From Notospermus geniculatus (lineage: Eukaryota > Nemertea > Pilidiophora > Heteronemertea > Lineidae): DNA of 64,000 nucleotides. A program made the position numbers and the translations under genes. Position 1 is the first letter of the stretch, and every line of letters begins with the position of its first letter. Shown piece after piece: positions 36,621 to 48,500 of the stretch. A model generated the notes under the pieces. The model ran no database searches and was not told where the DNA came from. It saw nothing but the letters and a program-made list of their open reading frames with translations. The stretch covers positions 592,871-656,870 of the forward strand of contig NMRB01000044.1 of the NCBI GenBank assembly GCA_002633025.1, given 5' to 3'.

Positions 36621-36961
36621 NNNNNNNNNNNNNNNNNNNNNNNNNNNNNNNNNNNNNNNNNNNNNNNNNNNNNNNNNNNNNNNNNNNNNNNNNNNNNNNN
36701 NNNNNNNNNNNNNNNNNNNNNNNNNNNNNNNNNNNNNNNNNNNNNNNNNNNNNNNNNNNNNNNNNNNNNNNNNNNNNNNNNNNNNNNNNNNNNNNNNNNN
36801 NNNNNNNNNNNNNNNNNNNNNNNNNNNNNNNNNNNNNNNNNNNNNNNNNNNNNNNNNNNNNNNNNNNNNNNNNNNNNNNNNNNNNNNNNNNNNNNNNNNN
36901 NNNNNNNNNNNNNNNNNNNNNNNNNNNNNNNNNNNNNNNNNNNNNNNNNNNNNNNNNNNNN
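36621..36961. other. Assembly gap (341 N)
   Basis: Removes the first codons and promoter of SDR copy B; the sequence on the far side is unrelated to that after copy A. Confidence 0.97.
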
Positions 36962-37129
36962 AAAAAAAATACTTCTCCGCATCGTCGTGAAGTTGAGAAC
37001 ATTTTAAAAAAAAAATGTCTACAAAATTCGACCAACAGGAAGACGATCACCATAACAGAGTGGTGCCTAAAGATTATGATATACCTGAAATGTCGGAGCA
37101 AATGATTTATTAACGAAGAAAGAGTAAAG

Positions 37130-37219
37130 GTTTGCTGTGGGATTCGAACCTGCAACTGGTGAACCTGTGATCTGAAAGGAGAGAACGAGTGACTGTTAGT
37201 GAGCTAGGCTATTGGGGCG
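37130..37219 (-). repeat. tRNA-like SINE head
   Basis: On the minus strand, TAGCCTAGCTCACTAAC (box A-like) is followed about 50 bases later by GGTTCGAATCCCAC (box B). The ends do not pair as an acceptor stem, so it is not a functional tRNA gene. Confidence 0.65.
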
Positions 37220-39545
37220 ATCTGCTCGGACCACGATTTTATTTGCCCCTTATTCCAAATCTATTGACTTGCCTTCGCTGTGACTCGCAATAGGCCAAAG
37301 GCCTATCAGACCTGAACAATGGTCGGACGGTCATTTACGGGCGGACAACCGTTGACACTACTGTTGTAACGTTACAGAGTGTCCGTATAATTCATAGTCC
37401 GGAGGACTGGGACCGCCGGACTCTGGCTAACAGGGTACATTCATTAACGTTACACCGGTACTTCTAACCTTCTCCCATAATCAGTTTGTCATAATGATCC
37501 AAAGTTCGTATCAACATCTCGTCATCCTCCCACAGCAAGGTTTTTACCTCGCTCCTCCTTATCTACTCAGTGACACACAATTGTGTGTGCGAGTGTCTGG
37601 AGAGGAATGAGACGACCAAGCCCTGCTGTGGGAGGATGGTATCTCATGGTTTGTTAGTATCATCAGCGCGTGTTTGATTCACTGCTGGCGATACCAGGTA
37701 ACCTCATGTCAATTTCCTGCCTGCCTACGGCAGGTGATTTAAAACTAAGGGACAATGTAACATGCATTAAAGTGATGAGAGCTCGCCATCAAACCTGACC
37801 AGTCCAGCTGAGTCGATGGAGACTCATAAATGGTAAATCAATTTTCAATGATTGTTTCGATATTGACTTTGTAATCAGCCTGATAAGTTGGTTCTAGAAT
37901 TGAGTTTTGATTACACGATCATTTAACAATAAATGTACGGTGATTTGTGAATTGAGCGGCGGCTCTTCGCTTTGACGAGAATGCAAAGGATATGATGATG
38001 GTAACACATGACGAGAGCCGTTGAGACCCGAACGATACCATTCTTCCTTGTTGGCAAGATGATGCAGGAAGCAACAGACGACGGTGGCTCATCGAACTCC
38101 GCGAAACGTAACCGAAAATGGCGGCGCGCTTTCCTGTAATAAGATGAGGCGAGACAACAGATGAACATGCTCATCGAAGTTTGCGGATCGCGAAGGCGGT
38201 AGGTACGGTGGCTGCGCAGATGTACCTTGAAATTCACGGCGACATCTCAGACATTTTCCTTGAATGTAACTACACGTACATGTTCATGTAGTTGAGAATA
38301 ATTTCTACATGTACGATTCGGCCTGTTGATTGGTATTGAAACAGCCCTCTGGCATTGCATTGGACTTCCGAAGAGTTGTCTTGCAGGGCATGATGACCCC
38401 TAATTTTCGTGATTGAGAGACCTTGAAGCACAAGACCACGACAAAGATTGGCGACTAAATGTTTCCTGTGACACGCCATATTACGTTGATCATTGGTTCT
38501 CACGAAGCCGATTGGCTTCAACTGTGAAAATATTTACCCTCGTTATAACATCGGGTATTACCCCTGGCATGCGATCGCGTTCAGTATAGTTTATTGAGAA
38601 AGATCGATTAGTGTCGTGCCAAATCAAACTAGCGGTAACGATGTGGCTTCACTATATTAGTATGATGGCGAATAAAGCATGCATCCGAATGTTGACACCA
38701 GTGTTAAAGTGGACTGTGAACAACATCGACGTATAAGTAAGAATAACCCAGCAACAAACCAAAGTCACGGATTTTCAAACTGTTTCACGCATGTTTTTCA
38801 ACCAAAGTGCATTTTTGGAGGAGTAATTACATGTACTTTACGGAAATGTCTACAAAGCGCTGAACAAAATAAGGTAGGGCAAAAGGCGTCCTTTCGGTGT
38901 CATCACCTGAGCAAATTCTGTAAAGTTGTGCATTCTGTATGGATATGACTGTCTTTAAGCACAAAGCGATGAATTTTGATCAAACGTATGGTACATTACA
39001 ACACAAACGTATGTTTATCAATTTACCTCGGCAAATCGTGTAATTATATACCTTGTACACTGGCGAGATCACTTGATTTTGATACAGACTGTCCATAGAC
39101 TTTAACATTTAACTCCCTACCGTACTGCATACATGCAAATTAGCCCAGTCCAGACTGATGGCACAGTGCTTGTAGTCTACAGTTATCCTGCTTTGTGACA
39201 GATCCTCCTTTGTAAAAGTGGAATGCGTTTTTTCTGCTCCATGTATACATTTTTCTCCTGTCAGACACTAAGTGGAACGGTTTCAGGCTTGAAAACTTGA
39301 AGAACAAAGGACAGAGGGACAACGCCTTATAACAACGTAGAAAGTACCCTTGTAAGCAACCTCAGGGTGGATTAGATAGAAACCTTCGATAGTAGGAAGC
39401 AACTTGGACGGAATCAATTTTTTCTTGCCGTAACATTTTGCCATTTCCTCTGTTGTTCCCTTTCGATATGGCCTTCTGGTGATGTCTGATAACTACCAGT
39501 GTCTTCGGAGCAAGCTTCATTTTTCCAGGACACAGTGCCGGTAAG
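37220..39545. other. Region upstream of CNBD2; one foldback
   Basis: No coding feature. An inverted repeat at about 37,523-37,637 has CATCCTCCCACAGCA arms around ACACACAATTGTGTGTG. CpG-rich sequence with AAAATGGCGGCG near 38,110-38,120 could be a promoter, but nothing ties it to a transcript. Confidence 0.4.
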
Positions 39546-42500
39546 ATGGCAACTGTAGTTGGAGGAGGACGAGTCATATCCTCAAACAGACAAAGGGATA
39601 GAAACATGGATGGAATAAACCGTCCGAGTGCAGGAAGAGGCCCTAGAGACAGCCTCGTTCCTGAGACTTTGACATTTCAACGTCGGGGTTCCCATCGGGG
39701 AAGTGTCGATAAAGACAGAGAGCATGCCATAGATCGCGAGAGAAGTCCACAGAATCAGGGGAAGTTCGCCGGGCTGAAACGACACCCGAAGGCAAGGGCG
39801 ATGTTGACGACAGTAACATCGCTTGCTGTGGGCAGGAAGCGATTAAGGAACCGGACTGCTCAGAGCCGTGAAGGCGTTCGACATAAATCTGACGATCTTA
39901 GTGCAGTGCTGAAACAACAAGTCTCGCAGATAACAATGATACGGCGGAATATGAAGGAGCTACAAATGCGTCCGAAATCAAGGTTCAAAAACCTGGGGGA
40001 GGTAAGTGTTCTTATGGTATTTTCCTCGGACTGTCGAGGACTGAATGTTTGCGAGCTAATACTCTCCATTTCCATTACCACATCTAAAATATCCGCAGAA
40101 GTAGGCCTATACAATGTATCTACTAGTGAATAGTTCATCTTCAACACCAGTGCCGATGAAGCAGGAACGCAGGCTGCTGATTGGCCAACACAAAAACGAC
40201 ATTTGCACAGAAGAATCATCCAGTTGCCCACAAGTATGAAAGAATGGTAATTTGAAGAAGGTGTTTACCACATTGCTTCGTGTTTCGGTGTTTCTGTTGG
40301 CTGTGAGGAGATAAGTTTCAAGCTTCCTACTCAATCTGTCACAGATTATTGGACTGAAAACCGGCGTCGCCTTAGGTGATTATCCGCTAAAACACCATTT
40401 CCCCAACATGGTGAACATTAATAGAAGGCACTAAATTCGTCTCTTCGAGTGGAAGCATTACAAATTGTGTAAGTTCTTTAAGCAGGAAAGACTATGGGCC
40501 GTATGCACGGGTCGGACTTCAGCCACACTTTCATTAAAGTCTGACTTTTCTCAATGTAGGCTCTGTAGGGCCTATGCCACGGGCAAATGTTAAGGCCACC
40601 AAGCTTTCTGGTTTTGGTTTATTTATGCCTAATCGGGATCCTTTTTGTACATGTTTGGAATGATGTTTGTACTGTTTTAATCCCAGAATTTAAATTCTGC
40701 CGAACGTTGAGGTAACTTTTTGTAAACAGGTCCGTCGACCCAGACCAAATGGCTCGGACCGAGATTACAATCAAAACATACCGAAAACCCAACGCGCAGG
40801 GGTTGCGACTGTAGGTTGCCCAATCTGTTGCAAATAACTCTAACTATTCATCGACATGCACTTGTTCTTGCCAACACTTACAGAAATAGCAGAAATAAGT
40901 GTACATTTTCATGTGTAAAATTACAGACGAAAGCATATGCATTCTTTTTTAGAATGTGTGTAGGCTATTGTACTAAGAACCTGATCTTCAGCAGGTGGTA
41001 CGCGGATTAATCCTTGCTCCAACACTGATGTAATAAAAAAGAAGTTTTCCTAAATAACTTTTTTTATCCTTGATATCTTCAAACAAGCGCTAGGAGTATT
41101 TTTTCGGTATTTTTCAGGCCAAGGCACTATTCAGGAAGGGCGTGAGAAGAGCAGTGATCTTTCTCGCCTGGGTAAAAGTTCTCAATGAGTAGGTATTTTT
41201 AATTTTCAGCCGAACAAATCATGATGAATAGTGGAGATTAAAAGCAGCCATCATACACTTTTAAAAACAGCCGAAATGTATGCTTGATTTGACCAGAATT
41301 GTATACAAACATGTTTGATGTATTTATCGTCGCATGCAGACGCAACGATGCTGATCTCTTCACCAGGGTCCATATTCATTAACACACTTAAGTCAAAGGG
41401 TGATACTTATCTTTTGTGTTGTGTGATACCAAAAATAGATAAGGCTCCATTTCCATAGAGCTCACGTTGACACTTTTCACGCGCCACGCTTCACGTTTTC
41501 CTTTCGTTCCTCGATTCAGCGCACAACGAGACACACATTACCTGTCCTGTGACATGCTTTCTCCGAGGAACGAAAGGAAAACGTGAAGCGTGGCGCGTGA
41601 AAAGTGTCAACGTGAACTCTATGGAAATGGAGCCTAAGAGGACTCTCTTATCTATTTTTGGTGATACTTATCTTTTGTGTTGAACAAAGGATAAGTGTCA
41701 CACTTATTAGACTTACGTAGTTTTATGAATATGGGCCCTGGACACTTGTTCTGGAACTCACCGACTGAAGGCTGTGCCCTAGGAAAAAGTTAACTTGTAA
41801 ATACGTTCGGCTGTGCACAGGCATTTTGAATGGAACTACATGAAATTTGATGTCTGCTCAATGAAGTTAACTCGGTCCCAAGCACGAATTGATTTTTTCT
41901 TTCAGTAGCAATATCCCTAATACTTATTTCAGCCATGTTAATCAAATATGTATATTCTTGATGCTAATCGATCATTATTAAGAATAATCTATTGGTGCAC
42001 ACGTTTATATAACACGGTAGTGAATGCTAATGGTCATATCAATTACAAAGTATTAACTACGACAGAAATTAGTTGAGGATAGTCAAATATAAATTGTTAC
42101 ATTTATGCTAACACTTGTACAGTACAGCTACTAGCTGAGATAACGCAAGCTGCAGGCATTAACCTGCCATGCACTTGTACCTTTTGATTGCTCGAGGCAT
42201 ACCGTTATGTTTTTTTAGAAAGCCCAATTGTGGTGTTGCATGTTTACTGTCAATCAAAATGGAACCACAAGGAACCTGTTCAACAAATGATCAACGTCGC
42301 GATTTGAGACTTTTTTTATCAGTGTCATCTTCATCTACATGTGCATGAGAATGAACTCCAGATCCATATTCATAAAACTACATGTACTTAAGTCTAAGTG
42401 TGATACTTACATGTATCCTTTGTTCAACACAAAAGATAAGTATCACACTTTGACTTAAGTATGTTTATGAATATGGACCCAGGGTCCATATTCGTAAACA

Positions 42501-45500
42501 TACTTAAGTCGAAGTGTGATACTTATCTTTTGTGTTGAACAAAGGATAAGTGTCACACTTCGACTTAAGTAGTTTTATGAATATGGGCCTAGGCCTACAC
42601 AATGTATACGGTATTGGAAAATTCGCTTTAATTTTATGATCGCGATGTCTTACCTGCTTGTTTCTTGTGGCAGAAAAAGCAATAACGTCGCCCGTCAGTT
42701 CCGAACATTCACGGACATGGTAGCCGAGATCGATAACGAAGATGAGTACGAATCAGAAAACCTGAGAGAACTGAAGGAGGCCGGATTGTCGTTCGATAAA
42801 AACTACTTCAAAGCAACGAAGGAGGTACATGTATGGCTGATACAGTCTTTCAGATCCCTTCAAGTAACATGGGAAATAGAATCGGGTTTCTAAGGTGAAA
42901 GAAATTGCTTCCTACCAGATTCGAACCCACAGACCCTCGCATGAGGCATCAATCGCCAGCACTAAAGGGCAGCACGCCTTAACCACTAGGCCAAATCCCC
43001 ATCTTCAAAAAAGTAACATACATGTATTCATGATACCGTTCGCTATTCCATGTCATTGACCAGCTTTAAAGAAAGAAAGAAGAGCTGACAGTTGAAGGAA
43101 TGATCCTTCTCAAGTGATCACAACAATGAAGGAAGAACCTTCTCAAGTAACAGCAATGATATTGATCAATGTGTAGGCCTACATGTTTAAACGAGCTTCT
43201 TGTGTAGATATAAAAAATATGGGCAAATCGCGTCGTAACGATGTGAATTCTCCTACTAATCGAATCGTCCAAAGGTATCAATGCTCAGAACCACTTTTTT
43301 TTTCAACGAAGATGGCACCTTCCTCCCAACAGAAAAAGCTTGAAAAACAACAAAAGCCGGCAGAAGTGAAAAAATCGAACGAATTTTGAGGCCACATGAA
43401 CGAAATTAGGTATACGTTAGTTACATGTATACTGATGGTCGGCAACAACGGATGTACTGTACATGTACGTATACAAGTATATTATTACATGTACATGTAC
43501 ATGTTCAGTACTTTCACTGCGCTCTCTGACGGCAACCTTCACTAGTTGACTTATATGCTCCTCTACTGTCTCCTGCAGGTCCGGCTGACCCCCGAGGTAC
43601 TCTCCATCCTAACCCTTTCCCCTGACGCCAGAACGGATGAAATGTGTCAACAGGTAATGTACTGTAAGCAACATTATCAACTGGGACTTGCAGTCCACCA
43701 CTCTGGGTTGCCCTACATGCACTGAGCTAAAGTTTTCTGGAGTGCTTCCCATGACAAATACGCCCAAATTCTTTGAACGGCATGTCTTTGAGGCAATAAC
43801 AGTCGCCCGAAAAGGTGGGCGAAACGTCCACAAGGAACTCAGTTTTAAACTCTGTTTTAAACTTTGTTTTAAAAACTTTGAGTGCCATCCAAAGAACTAT
43901 ACGTGCGACAAATATGCCCGCTTCAGAAATTCCACTGTTGCCAACTAAAATGTTTTGACAATGCTGTATCCTTGAATGTTTCAGGTTCTACAACGACTTC
44001 AGGCTATGAAGATCTTCTCAGATTACCCCCTCCATATTCAAGAGAAACTCTGCCGGGCTGCCTGGTATTTGCCGTAAGTTGTATTTCATCCTTTTGTTAA
44101 GATTTCTAAGAAAATTCGCTGGATTCAGGGTACAAAGTACGCTTGCTCGTTTTCCTTTTCAGCCTACCGCCAAAGAAACGTATAATCCAGGAGGGTCACC
44201 ATGCCGAAAACTTCTATGCTGTATTATCAGGACAAGGTATAAACAAATTTTCGTCACCAAAGAAGGAACCAACTTTGGTCGACCTGGAGGGTGCCATTTT
44301 GTATTCTTCCGGAAGTGGGAGAAAGATCCACTGCATGTTAACTCACATCGACATTCTTTTTATAACATTACCAGTTTGAAAAAAGTTGAGTGCCAAACTT
44401 AGGATATTTTAGGGCCCTCCGAAAAGCTCATTCAATTGTTGTTTCTAATTTGCAAACAATATTTTTTTCTTGAAGGCAGCTTTTGATACAAAGTTTAACA
44501 ATCTGCACAACACCGCGTTTAGTTCTTCAAACATTTCCGAAGCAAGTTTTCTTCCGCATCATACGAAATTGGTAAATGGCAAATGATTCGATAACACATC
44601 ATTAAGAATCTGAACACAATCGTCCCTACTTGAGGGCTAGTTTATTTTCCACAGCGTGGATTCTTTGCCCAAGCCCTTTCTTATACATTCCACTCAGCCG
44701 ATTTAACCAACTCCAAGCCTAAAAAGCCATTAACTTAATGGCACCTTGTAAATGAATTATTGGTGTTGGCTTTTTTTGTAGGGTAAGCAATACTTGTAGC
44801 AGAATATGCCCCGCTTTTTCAAGTTTATTCCAGGAGGCCCCCTCCCGAGGATAGACATGTTGATCAATCTAACATTCGCTCGTTGTTAGCTTTCAAAAAT
44901 GTACTTTTAATTCTAAACAATACGTTGTTGGAACAACGTTCCTTCGGTCTTATAATGTTTGGATGAACCTGCGGATGAAAAATTTGTGCAAAGTATGAGA
45001 GTTTCAATTTTATAGCAGGAAGATAAGTCGATGTTGAAGCACTTTGTTTGTTGGCTTTCCTCTTTAGCTCTGGTCCGTGTGCGGCGAGCGGACCCCGTTA
45101 CCGGTGAAACAGTAGAGCAGACCGTGGCAAGAATTAAGAAGGGAGAGAACTTTGGGGTAAGATCCAGTGATGCTTTCGGTTTGTGGTTTTGACGACAGTA
45201 TTCTCCAGATATTAAGACATCAAAATGAATCAGTGGTCGATGTTGATGTGGCCGTACAGAGACATGGAAAGTATAGAAACAAAGAGGACGGGCTACTTGT
45301 AGACAGAAGGATTACATGTACGTCTCCGATGAAAACTCTTATGAAAGATTCCGCAGGCCGAATCAAATCAGAAATGCTCGAACAAGAGAATTCGAATGTT
45401 CCTTACAAATAAAAACGAAAAGATGATGTTCTTTTCCTCAGCATCAGCGAATAGCTGATCAATACTGTCTGAAACAATACCCGAACACGACAGATGTACC

Positions 45501-48500
45501 TGTACCTTTTCTTGAATAGCAATCTAATGCAAGGTGCGTGAAAATGGAAAATGAGGGAATAAAGTTGAAAGTGTTGACATTATGACCTGCTTTTCAGGAG
45601 CTGGCCATAATCTACCGTACCCAGCGTACCGAGTCAGTAGATAGCGCCAGCCATATGCAGCTGCTGGTTGTAGGTCGAGACGAATTCCTTCGCATCTTCC
45701 TCAACACGGATGACGAGAACGAGGAACCAGACCACGTGAGATTTTGCAGGTAGGCCTACTGCCAAGCCCGGAAACCACTGGAGCAGAGAATCGTGATTGA
45801 GTCGTCATTGGCTGTATACTCCATGAATACGCCATCAATCAAAGTGAGGTCGCGATCTGAGAATGCTGTACACCGCTTCCCCGACCGCTTCCAACAAACG
45901 ATATCCATGTGTCAGACTAAGTCTCCTCTGGCAAACGGAACTGCAATAAATCCATGTACATGTACATGTAAGCTCAGATTTGACTAAAGACTCAATTTAA
46001 TTTTTTTCTCAAGGCATCTACCATTCTTGAAAAACTGGCCAATAGAGAAGCTGGTCGGAGAACCTACGAAATGTCTGTCCCACTTTTTTAGACCTGGGAC
46101 CATAGTGGCAGCTGACTGTCGGAACAGTGAATGGATTTACATAGTCAAATCGGTAAGGTTAATGTGAAGACAAATTGCACCTGATTGATCATACATGTAC
46201 ATGTAGATCTTCCAAATAGCAGTGGCATCAGTGAAAGCAGTGTGACTCGGGAGTCAGTCTCTGCCTCCTATCGTCACAGTACAGAACTCAGTGCGTGTAT
46301 GTCGGGTCTCTTTCTTGGACTTGGTGAAATATGGCAACCTCGTTTTTTTTGCAGGGCGGAGTGCAAATTCTGAAGCAGCTTCAAGCGGTCAAACCACGTT
46401 CCCCGAGACGGGAGCAAGCCAAGAATGTTACACCGATTCTGCCAAGAATTGGTACCGTCGACCCCGGTAAACTTTCTGAACGAAAAATAATGTACAGTGG
46501 GGATCATAACTATGATAGAGGGCAGCACACAGTAATCAGGTCCTATACAATGGAGGCCTGGTGTTGGAATTTGATCAAGACCTGAATGTTCCTTTCAATT
46601 CAATAGATTTAACCACTAGTGACACCTATTGAGGTAGCGAGTTAGGTTCCTCATTGGCCTGTGTACAAAAACATATACATGAGTGGCACCAACTCTGGCG
46701 TCTTATCACCTTCATTTTCAATGAAGAATATAAAATAGAATTTCAATGAAGCAACGCCAATGCAAAGCGCTGCCGCCTATACTCCAAAGGCGATTTAGAT
46801 TTGTTCAGAGGGCAAATGTGTCAAATCATCTCCACTCTAAAGAACCATTGGTTTGTTTTGCAGCTGCTCGTATCGACACCGGCATTACCCCGAGATCTCG
46901 GAGTCTGTCAGTCCCCACATCCGTACCCACAGCAATGATTACAGAGTTCCTCGAAACAAGACGATTTGTGAGTGGTGTGGTTGGTTGTGGGCCTAAATAT
47001 TTGGCCTAAAATATCATGATCATCCTTCACTGGTTGCAGCCAACATGCATGCATGNAGATAAGTCGATGTTGGAGCACTTTGTTTGTTGGCTTTCCTCTT
47101 TAGCTCTGGTCCGTGTGGGGCGAGCGGACCCCGTTACCGGTGAAACAGTAGAGCAGACCGTGGCAAGAATTAAGAAGGGAGAGAACTTTGGGGTAAGATC
47201 CAGTGATGGATTCGGTTTGTGGTTTTGACGACAGTATTCTTCAGATATTAAGACATCAAAATGAATCAGTGGTCGATGCTGATGTGGCCGTACAGAGACA
47301 TGGAAAGTATAGAAACAAAGAGGACGGACTACTTGTAGACAGAAGGATTACATGTACGTCTCCGATGGAAACCCTTATGAAAGATTCCGCAGGCCGAATC
47401 ATATCAGAAATGCTCGAACAAGAGAATTCGAATGTTCCTTACAAATAAAAACTAAAAGATGATGTTCTTTTCCTCAGCATCAGCGAATAGCTGATCAATA
47501 CTGTCTGAAACAATACCCGAACACGACAGATGTACCTGTACCTTTTCTTGAATAGCAATCTAATGCAAGGTGCGTGAAAATGGAAAATGAGGGAATAAAG
47601 TTGAAAGTGTTGACATTATGACCTGCTTTTCAGGAGCTGGCCATAATCTACCGTACCCAGCGTACCGAGTCAGTAGATAGCGCCAGCCACATGCAGCTGC
47701 TGGTTGTAGGTCGAGACGAATTCCTTCGCATCTTCCTCAACACGGATGACGAGGACGAGGAACCAGACCACGTGAGATTTTGCAGGTAGGCCTACTGCCA
47801 AGCCCGGAAACCATTGGAGCAGAGAATATCTCTTGAGTTGTGATTGGCTGTATACTCCATGAATACGCCATCAATCAAAGTGAAGTTGCGATCTGAGAAT
47901 GCTGTACACCGCTTCCAACAAACGATATCCATGTGTCAGACTAAGTCTCCTCTGGCAAACGGAACTGCAGTAAATCCATGTACATGTACATGTAAGCTTA
48001 GATTTGACTAAAGACTCAATTTAATTTTTTTTCTCAAGGCATCTACCATTCTTGAAAAACTGGCCAATAGAGAAACTGATCGGAGAACCTACGAAATGTC
48101 TGTCCCACTTCTTTAGGCCTGGGACCATTGTGGCAGCTGACTGTCGGAACAGTGAATGGATTTACATAGTCAAATCGGTAAGGTTAATGTGAAGACAAAT
48201 TGCACCTGATTGATCATACATGTATCGGGTGTCCCAAAAAAAGTGAACCGCTTTTTTGACAAGTATTTTCTCAGCGACAGATGAACCGAATTCATTGGAA
48301 TTTTTCACAGAGTAACCTTAGGGTATCATCAACAAGTCTGCGAAATATCTAGGAGATCGGTCGCAAATTATGCGAGCACTGTCAAATTCAAAACAGCATG
48401 TCAACACCTGCGTGAACATGATGAAGGTCACATTGCATTACATGTAGCTCTGATATTGGATTTTTTAACATGCTGTTTTGAATTTGACAATACTCGCACA

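Noticed and set aside
36160-37155. 331-codon frame through the N run at 36621-36961
   Set aside because: Only the part up to 36620 is SDR sequence; the rest is gap and unrelated DNA.
37130-37219. tRNA gene on the minus strand
   Set aside because: Boxes A and B are present but the ends do not form an acceptor stem; treated as a SINE head.
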